Positions 15,776-27,342 of a stretch of 64,000 nucleotides of DNA are shown here, piece after piece; the first letter of the stretch is position 1; each line of letters begins with the position of its first letter. This DNA comes from Homarus americanus. Lineage: Eukaryota; Arthropoda; Malacostraca; Decapoda; Nephropidae. The notes under the pieces were generated by a model, which was not told the DNA's origin, ran no database searches, and saw only the letters and a program-made list of their open reading frames with translations. The stretch lies in the NCBI RefSeq assembly GCF_018991925.1, contig NW_024722158.1:4863275-4927274 (forward strand). The letters are read 5' to 3'. Made by a program: the position numbers and the translations under genes.

Positions 15776-15799
15776 GTGAGAGAGAGAGAGAGAGAGAGA
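15776..15799. repeat. (GA)n microsatellite
   Basis: Uninterrupted AG tract. Confidence 0.93.
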
Positions 15800-15923
15800 A
15801 AATTATCCAATGACAGAGTTACATTCAGAGAAAACTTTTTTTAACTTTATTTTGCTAACAACTTTTACATCTTCACGTCTAAGTGGCCGTAGGGTCGACC
15901 AGCCACGGACAAACACGTTGGGG

Positions 15924-16104
15924 GAGAGGGAGGAGGGGGGGAGGATGGAGGAGGATGGAGGAGGGGGGATGGAGGGAGGGATGGAGGGAGGGATGGAGGG
16001 GGAGGGATGGAAGAGGGGAGGGATGGAGGAGGGAGGGATGGAGGGGGATGGAGGAGGGGGAGGGATGGAGGGGGATGGAGGAGGAGGAGGAAGGAAGGGG
16101 GATG
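15924..16104 (+). repeat. homopurine (GGATGGAGGAGGG)n minisatellite
   Basis: About 180 bp of GGA-rich sequence with variable 12-16 bp units built on GGATGGAGGAGGGGG. The purine bias is nearly complete, and open frames over it are low-complexity artefacts. Confidence 0.9.
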
Positions 16105-16604
16105 AACTAACTTTAATCACGTGCCGCCACTTACCTCACCTCCTCCTCCCCAACATGTTCACCATCGCCATCAACATTTTCACAACTATTTACTCAGAAT
16201 TTTCTTTGTAGTTTATTTTATTTTTTATAGGTATCGTAATTCTGGTGTTAATTTATAAAGAACAGCAAGGTATTATGTCACGCAGTCTGATACCAAATAC
16301 TGTTACGTGTTCAGAGAGTTTTGATGATAATTGTACATATATATTTCTTAATAGATATACGATCCGGGTTTTTTTCTGATAATTATTTGGTTTTTTATTT
16401 ATCGTATGAGTATAAACTACCAGACAGTGAAGGTTTTATTGTGTTATTTCCGACTGAGGTTGAAGAATATCTGAGGGGAGGGGGAAAGGAGGGGAGGGAA
16501 GACGGAGGGGGTGAGAGAGTAGGGGAGGGGAGAGGCATGTGAGGGGTGCCATTATTAGGCTGGGAATAACACCTCCACTACACGTTATGACTGCACAAAC
16601 AGAC

Positions 16605-16650
16605 ATACATACATACATACATACATACATACATACATACATACATACAT
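16605..16650. repeat. (ATAC)n microsatellite
   Basis: Eleven perfect tetranucleotide units. Confidence 0.95.
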
Positions 16651-17113
16651 CAAGGTAGCGCAGGGGTGATATAGTAACGAAACGAGCGAGAATAAATATT
16701 TACCTTCGTGCATTGATGATGGGCGAGGTTAATACTCTGGCTGTGTGTGTGTGTGTGTGTGTGTGTTATAATCATCATCAATCCACATCATCATCTTCAA
16801 TTAACATCATCATGCGTATCATTATTATCACACCAAGCTGCAGTCAGTCAGTAAGAATGAGAGGTTCAGGTCAGCCCCTTCATAATTCAGATCCACCCTA
16901 TTGTCTCAGTCATTTTCTCCTGCCAAACTCTATCTCTGCCCCGTGAAGGACCTACACTTTTAGCACAACCTCAAACATACTGTGTGTGTGATCTAGCGAG
17001 GCGAGTACACACGCTTGGGGAGACTTGCACGACGGCTAATACCAAAATGTTGTGTACAAATCTTTTTTTTTTTTTCGTCTTCCAGGTTTTAAGTCTGTTT
17101 GGTTTTGGTATAC

Positions 17114-17141
17114 GTGTGTGTGTGTGTGTGTGTGTGTGTGT
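17114..17141. repeat. (GT)n microsatellite
   Basis: Uninterrupted GT tract followed by TATATATGTAGAGAGAGAGAG. Confidence 0.93.
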
Positions 17142-17997
17142 TTATATATATGTAGAGAGAGAGAGAGTTGTTGAGGGACGGACAGCGGCGGCAGCAAGGG
17201 GGTGAGGGAAGGGGACGGTCGGACTGCCTGGTGGTGGGTGTGTCTAGTCCACCGTCAGTGTGCTGGTGGTGACGCTGGCGGGTAGACGGGTGGTGTACGA
17301 CGCTCGTTTCCCCAGGTCTCGGAAACAATGGAACTCGGTATTGATGTGTATGTGTAGTGAGTTACATAGATGGGGAGGAAGGATAGGCAGGAGAGGGCCA
17401 GGAGATACACCCGTCTCGGACTGTCAGTGAGCCAGGAGTGACATACAGTACACCCAACAAAACGATATGTTGTGTTGGTCTTAGAAAACGTGCTTGCTTG
17501 TCACTAGGGCAGGAATTTACGGATTTGCATACATGAATTAAATCTAAGAGGTACCATTTACACGTGTATACCCCAACGACAGCAAATGACACGGCTCAAT
17601 GTGGCTGTGGCGACTGACAAAGAATAAATGTTTAGTGGAGTGATGATAACACCATCCGTTCTCAGGTGATACAGAACAAGTGTGTTGACTATGGTGCAGG
17701 TGTGGATAACTCGGACGCAGCTGTGTGGTCCCCGTCTTGCTGCCCACACTGCACCCAGGACGTAAATAAATACAACAAAACACAAAACAATACTCAAACA
17801 TTTCTATCATAAAAAAGAAAATAATAAACAAACAAACCTCAAGACAGTTCCTTCCCAACCCTCTCCATCTACCGTCTCCGCCAAAAAGAAGGGAGATCGC
17901 CAGTTACCTCAGTTACCCCTTCGTAAAAAAAAAACCAGGAGAGAAAACGATTTAAACCCATCAAGTTAATCTGGGTGGTGGACCGAAGACGTTCACC

Positions 17998-18213
17998 TCC
18001 TACACCTCCCCTACCTCCCCCTCCACTACCTCTACCTCCCCCTCCACTACCTCTACCACCTCCCCCTCCACTATCTCCATCACTACCTTCTCCTTCACTA
18101 TTTCCCCTTTCACAAAATCCACCACTACCTCTCCCTCCTCAACCACTACCTCCCTCTCCTCCTCCAATACCTCCACCAGCAACACTACCTCCACCACTAC
18201 CTCCTCCTCCTCC
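17998..18213 (+). repeat. pyrimidine-rich (CCTCCACTACCTC)n minisatellite
   Basis: About 215 bp of CCTCC/CTACC units. All three plus-strand frames are largely open because of composition. One of them reads Ser/Thr-rich and runs in frame into the candidate exon at 18214. Confidence 0.85.
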
Positions 18214-18331
18214 ATGATGTTAGAGTTCGGTCCACTAGGCTCAGGTCCAGGTCATGATGGTCTGGACTCTGGTAACCTGGGACCTGGAGCCTCAGGTTGG
18301 GAGGACTCGCTGGATCTCGACTGGCTAACAG
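18214..18331 (+). CDS. candidate coding exon ending DSLDLDWLT, splice donor GGTACGAG
   Basis: Seen: from ATGATG at 18214, 39 codons read MMLEFGPLGSG...GASGWEDSLDLDWLT and end at CAG|GTACGAG (donor GT at 18332), phase 1. The composition is complex (Gly, acidic, hydrophobic), unlike the tandem repeats on either side. The frame is also open upstream through the Ser/Thr-coding minisatellite to a stop at 17953. The acidic-hydrophobic end resembles transactivation segments, but I recognise no family. It may be the first coding exon of a host gene or a chance open stretch. Confidence 0.3.
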
Positions 18332-18429
18332 GTACGAGTCATTCTCTTACCTGGTATTGTTGTCCACACCTTAATTATTGTCTCTACTTTCCTTGTTTTA
18401 TGATGTTGCAGGGATTTTTTTGTTTGGTG

Positions 18430-18810
18430 TGTTTGTTTGTGTGTGTGTGTGTGTGTGTGTGTAGTGTTGTATATTTGTGCGTTCGTGTGTATTGTTGTAT
18501 CTGTGTTTGTGTGAGTATTATGTGTGCGTTTGTTTGTTTGTGTGTGTGTGTATGGTTGAGCGCGCGTCTAAGTTTGTGAATGTGTTTATATGTGTATGTG
18601 TATTATTGTGCTTGCCTGTATGTTTAAGAATGTATAATATGTCTGTGTATGTCATTGTTGTTGTGTTTGTTTGAGTGTTTCTTCCTGTTTGTCTATGTAC
18701 TTGTATTTGTGTGTGTTCTTGTCTTTGTATATCCGTATGTATTTATGTAATTCTGCGCTTCTGTATATGTCAATGGAGGTGTGTGTGTGTGTGTGTGTGT
18801 GTTAATATTC
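18430..18810 (+). repeat. degenerate TG-rich region
   Basis: Two clean (TG)n tracts (about 18437-18465 and 18778-18801) joined by TTTGTGTGTATG-type decayed sequence. Valine/cysteine-rich frames over it are artefacts. Confidence 0.8.
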
Positions 18811-18874
18811 ACTGACAACAACGTAATAATGTGTCGTCACTCCTGTGTATTTTTTCCTGTGTAGCAATAATACA

Positions 18875-18877
<3 letters not shown>

Positions 18878-18930
<53 letters not shown>
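18878..18930. repeat. (GA)n microsatellite
   Basis: Uninterrupted AG tract of about 52 bp. Confidence 0.95.
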
Positions 18931-18931
<1 letters not shown>

Positions 18932-19077
18932 ACATATGGAAATCCCGGTTAATTTGATAATGAAAACAATTCCATTTGCATGTTTCCAACGCCTGTCTTT
19001 GTGTTTTGGACAGATACTGTTAAGGGGTGAATCTGTCTAAGTGGTGAGACAGAAATTGTTCTCCATGAAAAATGTAT

Positions 19078-19228
19078 TGGACGGAAAGTGAATTTAAGGG
19101 GGAATTTATTCGACGGAAAGTGAATTTAACGGGGAATTTATTCGACGGAAAGTGAATTCAACTGGAAATCTATTCGACGGAAAGTGAATTTAACGGGGAA
19201 TTTATTCGACAGAAAGTGAATTTAACTT
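19078..19228 (+). repeat. 32-bp tandem repeat GACGGAAAGTGAATTTAACG...
   Basis: Four to five copies of a unit GACGGAAAGTGAATTTAACG plus GGGAATTTATTC, with small substitutions. Confidence 0.92.
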
Positions 19229-19230
19229 AA

Positions 19231-21230
19231 CTTTTAAGAGCATGTAAACACACACAGGACGTCTTTTAGCTTTAAGGAGTCGACTGAGGAGTTGTGTGTG
19301 TGTGTGTGTGTGTGTGCACCTGAAGATTAACCTCCCTCCTGCTCCCTAACCAAACCCAAACCTAACCTAACCTAGAGACAACAATGATCAGGTGACCCGC
19401 ATATTGTGTCCAAAACTGCGACCTTAACCTTTGACCTTAAGTTCATCCCCAGAAGCACAGCAGCTTTAGGAAGGGGGGAGGGAGGGGAGGGGAGGGGGAT
19501 ACTGTTATGTGATGTAGCTTTTAGTAATGACGAGTTATGCTGCGGATATACAAGCTAATTTGCATATATGACGAGATACAAATATACACAATGTTGACAG
19601 TCATACACACGCTATTCTTGTTATTGTGAGTTATTCGTCTCTCAGCTCATACAGAGTTAATACACTGTGCTAGGAATTATATAAAGTAAAATTAAAAAGA
19701 ATAAATTAGTGGATCACCTGAAGATTAGCCACCCCAGTTTAATTGTTGGTTTTTTTAGATGACCAACCAAACCCAACGCTAACCTAACTTAACCAAACAA
19801 GTGAAATTTACATAAATAAAGGTAAGATAAACACAATAAAACTTATTAACAAAAACAATAAACACAAACAAAACAAACAAACAAAGCAAATACAAACAAG
19901 ACAAAACAAACAAAGCTAAGTAAACACAAAAGCTATTAAACACAAACAAACCTCAATAAACAAAAACAGACGAGGAATAGAGCCAGTTCAATAACCACCT
20001 CAACACACACGTCATATAAAGGCTATCTGACAGTGAGCACCAACCTCCCTCACCAACCACCATACACAACAAGAGGGAGGGTGAGGGAGGGAGAGGTGGG
20101 GGGGTTAGGTGAGGGAGAGGAAGGGAAGTGAGTTACCATAGGGTGCTGGCTGGCCTTGGTAACAGTGGTATCCCCCCCCCCACCCCACCTTACCATCACA
20201 AATGCCAAGTCACAACCATATAGCGAGAGTCTACCTGATATATGGCCACACTGTATGGCCACACTCTCCCCTGGCCACACTACGTTACACCGTCCCACAC
20301 TTTTTTTTTACTATTAACGGTCTACTAGTTGACAGTTTAATGTACCAGTTACCCGGAGTTTTGTGTATGTTGAGAGTTAACAGTTAATGGCGTCTGTGTA
20401 TAGTCTGTTGTATACCTGTTACCAGAACTTCATTGTACAGTTTAATTTACCAGTCAGTTGTCTAAGTCACCAGTCTAACACACCCCAGCATAATAAAATC
20501 TTAAGTGAAAAACAATTACTCAGTTTATTTCTCAATCAAATTATATAACTTTACTAAACCATTACAAACCAATCAAAATCCAGTACTGAAAATCAATCTC
20601 AACCAATTAGAACTCTCCTTTAACCTTCCCCTGTAACGTTTACATGAAAAATACAGGAACATATTACATAAGTCAACTGAAAGGAGTACAGTGGGTCGTA
20701 AATCAATCTTCCTCTTCTGTAACTTGGGGCACCACAGGAAGAAATATAATTGAGTGTTTATTATTAACCTCGGCCGATATTGCTCTCCCTTGGGAAGACC
20801 AGCCACATATGGGGGTAATTTTCGTTTTCCAGGAGAAGAATCATTGGTCTGTGTGTGTGTGAGAATATTTGGGGAGTGAGAATCTTTAAGAATCTTTGGG
20901 GAGTGAGAATCTTTAAGAATCTTTGGTGAATAAGAATCATTGGCGAGTAAGAATCTACATCGCCTAATACAACTGCATAGCAAACGTTACTGTATAGCCT
21001 AATACAACAACAGTAGAGCTAACGGGGCTACAAAACCTAACAGCAACAGTCGTGATTATAGCCAACGGAACTAAAAAAAAACAGCTAACAGACTAATACA
21101 AACAGCTAACGGGATGGGATAACTATTAGCCAACGGAAATCAATAACTATCAGGAAACGGTAACAAGCTAACAGAGTTCACTAACTATTACCAAAATGTT
21201 ATATCAGAATAACACTCCCCACTTAGCAGT
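19231..21230. other. gene-free stretch with CCTAA/CACCTGAAGATTA motifs and A-rich tracts
   Basis: Holds two copies of the dispersed CACCTGAAGATTA motif, at 19318 and 19717, each followed by CTAACCTAA-type sequence. Also present are an (A/C)-rich AAACAAAC region at 19850-19960 and a short repeat AGAATCTTTGGGGAGTGAG (about 20878-20945). No gene recognised. Confidence 0.5.
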
Positions 21231-21233
21231 TAA

Positions 21234-21385
21234 ACCACCACTACCAACACTACTACCACCAACACTACAACCAACACCACTACCACCACCACTACCACCA
21301 TCACTACCAACACTACAATCAACACTACCACCAACACCACCACTAACACTACAACCAACACTACCACCACTACCACTACCAGTTA
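21234..21385 (+). repeat. CCAACACTACAACCAACACTACC minisatellite
   Basis: Short-period repeats of CACTACCAACACTAC type. The threonine/proline-rich frame is an artefact. Confidence 0.8.
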
Positions 21386-21389
21386 CCAG

Positions 21390-21975
21390 GAAGGGGAGAG
21401 CTGTAACCCCGACAACTGCTTGCCCAAATTACCTGACCCTGTTCCAAGGAATAGAAGGACCTCGTTCCATTCTCGGGAATTCAGTGACCCCATTCCTGGT
21501 GTCCTTTCGAGGAGTTCAATCACCTCATTTCCGGAAGCCAATAGGTCTCGATTCAATCCCAGAATTCAAAGATCCTAATCCTACAATTCAGACCTCACTC
21601 CCAGACCTCAGACCCTAATCCCGGAATTCAAAGACCCTAATCTGGAATTCAGCGACCCTAATCTGGAATTCAAATACCCTAATCCCGGAATTCAAAGACC
21701 CTAATCTGGAATTCAGCGACCCTAATCTGAAATTCAAATACCCTAACCACGGAATTCAAAGACCCTAATCTGGAATTCAGCGACCCTAATCTGGAATTCA
21801 AATACCCTAATCCCGGAATTCAAAGACCCTAATCTGGAATTCAGCGACCCTAATCTGGAATTCAAATACCCTAATCCCGGAATTCAAAGACCCTAATCTG
21901 GAATTCAAAGAACCTAATCCCGGAATTCAAAGACCCTAATCTGGAATTCAAAGACTACAATCCCGGAATTCGAAC
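21390..21975 (+). repeat. 21-bp minisatellite GGAATTCAAAGACCCTAATCT with about 63-bp higher-order period
   Basis: At 21600-21975 units run GGAATTCAAAGACCCTAATCT, then GGAATTCAGCGACCCTAATC, then GGAATTCAAATACCCTAATC, and the trio repeats several times. Upstream (21390-21600) a more diverged version with the same period is visible (TTCAGTGACCCCATTCC). Almost every unit carries a GAATTC palindrome. Confidence 0.9.
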
Positions 21976-22299
21976 ACCTTTCATAAACTTCCGGCAAGGT
22001 GAAATAAGGTAGTGTGTCTCTAATCATCAGGTAAAACAAACTAAGGTCTCTAGTCGTAAGGTGAACCAACAAACGCATATCACGACACTACACCCAGTAT
22101 AAGAAACGCATAAATAAATAAACACTTCAGTACTATACATCGATCAGCAGACAACAACACCTGAATACACCCGTCCAGTCATGCCACACAACGCACCAGC
22201 CAGATCAGGTGAGAGTAGGTATGGTTCAGGTGTATGGAACGTGATGAAAACATGATATAAAAATGTATAGGTATTATATCATGTGAAGGTTAGACATCC

Positions 22300-22495
22300 C
22301 AATTGTATTTAAAGGGTTAATGTCATCGTGGTTAAGGGATATCATTGTAGTTAAGGGGTTAAGTTATGGTTCTCAAGGGGTTAAGTTATGGTACTTAATG
22401 GGTTAAGTAATTACAAAGGGTTAAGTCATCATATTTAAAGGGTTAAGTCATCGTTCTCAAGGGGTTAAGTCATCGTAGTCAAAGGTTTAAGTGAT
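22300..22495 (+). repeat. about 25-30 bp minisatellite AAGGGGTTAAGTCATCGT...
   Basis: Seven or eight degenerate units of GGGTTAAGTCATCGTNNTCAA. Confidence 0.85.
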
Positions 22496-23049
22496 TTTCG
22501 TTTTTCAGGTCAGCTACTTTTCGTCTTTCAGGAGGAACCACAATGAATACGAAATAAAAATGACCTGATTCGCTTCGTTCAGTTCCAGTATTGTTCAGTA
22601 ATTGCTAAACTATTTCCTGTCATGTATACGTCTTCTCACACCACCCCCACCCCTCCCCTCGTTGTTATTGACCACTGCACGTTCAATGACTTCGTTAATC
22701 AATTCATTAATCAGTCAACAAATTCAAAGTCAGCCTTCATCGTTAAACTATCAACAGCCAATTAGGTTTATTATTGGGGTCAGGTAATGAGTCGTCAGCC
22801 ATGATGTCATTTAAATGTTGACCCCCGTGAGAGAGAGAGAGAGAGAGAGAGAGATATCTGGCAGTACACACAACAAACTTCTGACACCCAAAAGATTCTC
22901 ACAACAAAGTTTTTTCCTCATAACAAAAGCTGAGAAAAGGCTTTAGTTACCATCAAGTTCTGGCACCATTGTGACCACTGATGTTTGTATCGTCGCATTA
23001 ACCAGTTAGATCAGGACCAATTTTTACCACCAATTACGATGAAAATTTG

Positions 23050-23485
23050 ACTTACGAACCTTTGAGAATCTATATTAGGTCATAACTTACGTGAGACGAG
23101 GGTAATTTTAAGATTTTTTTGAGAATCTCTGTGTGGTAGGTTTAGTGAATTGGTTAGATACGACCTCACATTTATAGTTATTGGGGATATTTGACGTACG
23201 ACCCTTTCAGAATCTATGTATCGTAGATTATGTGAAACAGATAGATACGACCTAACACATACGATTACAGAAGAAAAAAAATTCACGTACGACCCTCTCA
23301 GAATCCATCTTTGTGTCGTAGGTTATGTTAAACAGATAGATACGACCTCACACTCACGATTACTGAAGAAAAACAATAACCTACGACCCTCTCAGACTCC
23401 ATCTTTGTGACGAGCTTTGAGAGATACAGTTAAATCGGACCTGTAGTAACGAGGGGAATATTTAACTTGCGACCGTTTGTGAATT
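23050..23485 (+). repeat. degenerate tandem repeat of about 90 bp, four to five units
   Basis: The anchor ACGACCCTCTCAGAATC-like sequence recurs at about 23200, 23291, 23385 and (decayed) 23471 and 23056. Each is followed by a GATAGATACGACCTCACA block. Units are about 70-90 percent alike by eye. Confidence 0.8.
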
Positions 23486-23569
23486 TTGGTCTGGGTGTTT
23501 TCAGGCGAGTGAATCCATTCTCAAAGTTGGTGGAATCGGGAAGCTCTTCAAAACACAGTCAGTGTGAAC

Positions 23570-23932
23570 AGTGTGTGTGTGTGTGTAGGGGTGTGTGGGT
23601 TAGGGTATGTTACTGTGTGTGTGTGTGTAGGGTGGGTTAGGTATGTTACTGTGTGTGTGTGTGTGTGTGTGTAGGGTATGTTACTGTGTGTGTGTGTGTG
23701 TTAGGGTATGTTACTCTGTGTGTGTGTGTGTGGTGTGGGTTGGGGTATGTTACTGTGTGTGTGTGTGTGTGGGGTAAGGGTATGTTACTGTGTGTGTGTG
23801 TAGGGGTGTATATACTGTGTGTGTAAATGTATGTTGTTACTGTGTGTGTGTGTAAAAAGAGGTACTGTGTGTGTGTGTGTGTGTGTGTGGTGTATAGGGT
23901 ATGTTACTGTGTGTGTGTGTGTGTGTGTGTGT
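23570..23932 (+). repeat. compound repeat of (TG)n plus GGGTATGTTACTG
   Basis: About nine alternations of a (TG)n block with GGGTATGTTACTG or close variants. It is a minisatellite whose units contain a microsatellite. Confidence 0.9.
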
Positions 23933-24269
23933 ATAATTACGTCCTTTGATAATTATTGTGACAGCGTTTGTTTTTATGCATAATTAATGTCGTGTTTGAT
24001 AAATCATAAATCAACTGAACATTTTTGTTTATACATCATTAACTGTGTTTTGATACGTATATAAGTAACTATACGCTTTTCTGTGTATGTAATTAATATT
24101 TCTCTATGTATATGTCAGTGACTGTTTTCGGTATGTAGGGGTATAATATGTGAGCATAATCGTGTGTGTGTGTGTAACAGAAGGGCCAGGTGAAGAGGGC
24201 GAGGCTCTACAATGTAAACAATGAACAGGTGATAATTAAGGTACAGTCACCCTCCAACACCTGATGATC

Positions 24270-24420
24270 AATGACAAACGCCCTAACCTACCTAACCTAA
24301 CCCAATCTAGACTAACCTAACCAAGACTACCCTAACCTCCAGATATTGTTAGGGTATTTATTTAATCAACAGGTGAAATAAGCTGGGGGAGCTAATCTTC
24401 AGGTGATCCGTACTCCAAAC
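24270..24420 (+). repeat. composite CCTAA array plus TAATCTTCAGGTGA motif
   Basis: CCTAACCTACCTAACCTAAC-type sequence is followed within 100 bp by AACAGGTGAAATAAGCTGGG and AGCTAATCTTCAGGTGATCC. The same composite arrangement occurs near 19.3, 19.7, 41.7, 46.8 and 61.0 kb. Confidence 0.7.
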
Positions 24421-25093
24421 ACCAAGGCTGAAACACCGTCTATTGAATTTCTGTTGATATTCCATCTTGCAGAATCTCCCCCTCCCATAACTGGCTCACA
24501 CACACACACACACCGAGACCTGTGGTGATCTACCTGCCTCTGTGTGTTTACCTGTTATAACCTTAATCACTTCAAACCATCCTATCCTGCTTCAAATTCT
24601 TCACAAACTTCTACTACTACTTCTTACTATTCTACTACTACTATTACTACTAACTCTACAAAAGGAAACAAGCTGCAATGTTCACACCTAGCCTTTGTAT
24701 TCACCATGACAAGCAAAAACCTCTCCAAGCGGCTGTGTTATAGAGTTCAAAAAGGTCAAAAAACAAGAAAAAAGCACAATGACTCTACACCTGACTCGAG
24801 TGCAAATTATGCTTAAATATGAGGTATTTTTCGTTTTAATATTCCATGAGGTGAGTTGACTCATTGGGAAGGGGAGGGCTGGAGTAGTGAACAAGACATA
24901 AACAATATGAGGTGGGGTGGGGTAAGGGGTCGAGTAAAGGGTGGGGTGGGGGGTAGGGCAGGGCAGAGTGGCACCAATAAATGACTCAGGCCTTGACCCC
25001 AAAAGAAGACTCAAACCATGACCCCCCAACAGTAACCCCCAAAACCATGACCCCAACAAGTGACCCCAGACCATCACCTTCCATCACCTGCAG

Positions 25094-25161
25094 CAGCTGT
25101 CCAATCATCTCTGATATACGACTCAACGCGGAAGGTTTTCCCCTTAACAAATTATGACCAG
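25094..25161 (+). CDS. candidate internal exon (68 bp) with good acceptor and donor
   Basis: Seen: a pyrimidine-rich acceptor CACCTTCCATCACCTGCAG, then an open phase-1 reading of 22 codons beginning AVQSSLIYDS and ending PLTNYDQ, then donor CAG|GTAAGAC at 25162. Start phase 1 fits an upstream exon ending in a single G, such as 10757-10802 or 18214-18331, which would give GCA (Ala). The next good acceptor (CTACCTGCAG, about 25237) opens directly on TAA. Composition looks protein-like, but the length is too short to identify a family. Confidence 0.3.
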
Positions 25162-26225
25162 GTAAGACGTGTTTGGCCTTCACACCTTAAGTGGTTGTTC
25201 GTCCTCCTTAACAACTGTCCCTTTCTACCTGCAGTAATAGTAATGGTGATAGTAGTAGTGGTGGTGGTAGTAGTAGCAGTAAGACTTTGCAATACACACA
25301 ACACAACACAACACACGTAAGGTGACGGGGAGCGAGTAACACACAATAACCAGGTAACACATCACAGGTATATAATCACATAATTACGTCACGACTCCAG
25401 CAGGAAGGAATGACAACACGACCAAGATAAGAACATGACATTATCCCCACAAACATGCAGGATATAAACATGATGTAATGAAGATATGGTTAACAGGAAT
25501 TAATGGACTAGCATGTTATTATGGTGTCAGGTAGAAATTTAGATATTCTCACGTACTGTTATGGTGTAGTGTGTCCAGCGGCTGTAGTGTAGGGTCGTAT
25601 CTTGTGTGTGAAGTGAATACAGTCTATATGAATGAAGTTTGTAGCAAGCTGTACTGAGGGTTCACCACCAGTATTGCTCTGCCTGTTGATAGTTCTATAC
25701 GTCCTTAGTCCACTGTGTGTGTGTGCGCATATAAAATACTGTATACATATCTCAACCTACATTCATACATCGAGTAAAAAAAGTCTCTTCAGCCGAACAA
25801 TTTCCTGGTGCAGTGAAAAAAAAAATCTGTTGCCCTATAAACCGCACACTGATGTATACGAGAACGTGGCCCACCGACCCACACCCGGCCACCCACCCCA
25901 CACCGCTCCTGAAAAATGGAATCATTTCCCCACCGCCCTCCTCCCAGTTTAGGATGGTACCATTAGGGGCGGACGTGTGTGTGTGTGTGTGGTGGGCAGA
26001 TTACTGACAATTTGTAATCGGGTTAAAGTTGAATTACATGTCGAAAAGAGTAATCGAGTAAAAGTGAAATTATTGAGGTTTGAAAAGTAATTAAAAGTAG
26101 AAAGTCCATCGTATTTTTTTATCTACGAAGGTAATAAAATGCCGTAAGAATATTGGGTATCAAACATAAGGGTAAAAATAACGTAAACAAATCATTGAAG
26201 AAAAGCAATTCACTCAGTAAGCTAT

Positions 26226-26762
26226 ATTATATAAGAAACATAAGAATGGAGGAAACTGCAGCGGGCCTATTGGCCCATACTGGGCAGTCCCGTTTACACC
26301 CAACCCCTATTGCTCATATAAGCATCCAACCTATGTTTGAAGCTATTCAGCGTATTCGAGTTAATGATGATATTTGGTAACTTGTTCCATTCATCCACTA
26401 CTCTGTTTCCAAACCAGTGTTTACCTATTTCACGCCTAAATCTAAATTTGTCTAATTTAAAACCATTGTTACGAGTTCGCTCCTGGTTGGATAGTTTGAG
26501 TACCTTTGTAATGTCCCCTTTGTTTAGCCCTGACTTCCACTTATACATCCCAGATAAGTCGCTCATTGACTCTATCAAGATTGGGAGGTCTATATATTAC
26601 TCCTGTGATTAATTTTTCCCTACCGTCCCTTAATTCTATCCAAATTGTTTCTGTATTCCGCTCAGTTTTTATTTCCTTATTTATTTCACACTTCAGATTA
26701 TCCCTAACATAGATTGCAACTCCGCCTCCTTTCCTGGTTTGCCTATCGGTATTACACAACTA
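26226..26762 (-). pseudogene. CR1-like LINE, internal-deletion derivative (endonuclease joined to C-terminus)
   Basis: On the minus strand, 26759-26541 encodes an endonuclease-domain piece: RKGGGVAIYVRDNLKCE, IWIELRDGREKLITGVIYRPPN, ending VNERLIWD. This joins, with a frame change, to the extreme C-terminal part at 26578-26294: [41 protein letters not shown]. The whole reverse transcriptase domain is missing between them. The 3' end (about 26226-26245) reads TTCTTATGTTTCTTAT on the minus strand, like the octamer-type tails of CR1 elements. The same C-terminal block occurs at 53.5 kb. It cannot encode a working polymerase. Confidence 0.8.
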
Positions 26763-27298
26763 ACTTCACCAACTCAATATTTACTGGAAATTAATTTCAG
26801 CAACACCTGATGATTGAACGACCGGGTGTACAATTAAAGAGAGACGTAAACAATACCTCAACACACACAGGTAAATACAGGTAAAATTAGCTATAACTTA
26901 CCGGTATACACATGATGTCATGCAGAAGCTGACAGCCAAGACGTCAGCTTCACACCAGTAGTCCTGACATGACCACCTCACTCCTCCTGACTGATGTAAA
27001 ATCCTCCGTCAGCTGCTTTTATGAACCGTCCTTTTCTTCCGTCAACTTCCAACTTTTCTGTGTCACTGTCACCTTCACTGTCAATGCCCGCTCTTCCTGT
27101 CACTGCCAGCTGCTCCTGTCACTGTCACTTCCTTCTGTAAACGTCAGTTCCTCCTGTTACTGTCAGCACCACCACACCCTACTGGCTCAAACACAACACT
27201 GACTTCTTTACTTCACAGTTCACTCGTCCCTTGTTTCGACTCTTGGATCCGAACACAACTGCTTCGACTCGATTGATGCATATTAGCTCAGTAAAATC

Positions 27299-27342
27299 GT
27301 CATAGAGAGATAGATAGATAGATAAAAAAATAGATAGATAGA
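27299..27342. repeat. (GATA)n microsatellite
   Basis: GATAGATAGATA units with one A-rich interruption. Confidence 0.9.

Noticed and set aside
17062..17096. SINE fragment suggested by the shared word TCGTCTTCCAGG with the 55.6-kb SINE
   Set aside because: The match is limited to about 12 bp next to a poly-T run. Not enough to support homology.
22162..22207. Exon-like stretch ATGCCACACAACGCACCAGC... with donor TCAG|GTGAGAG
   Set aside because: The donor is good, but the upstream acceptor is weak, two frames are open, and the peptide is too short. No better than chance.
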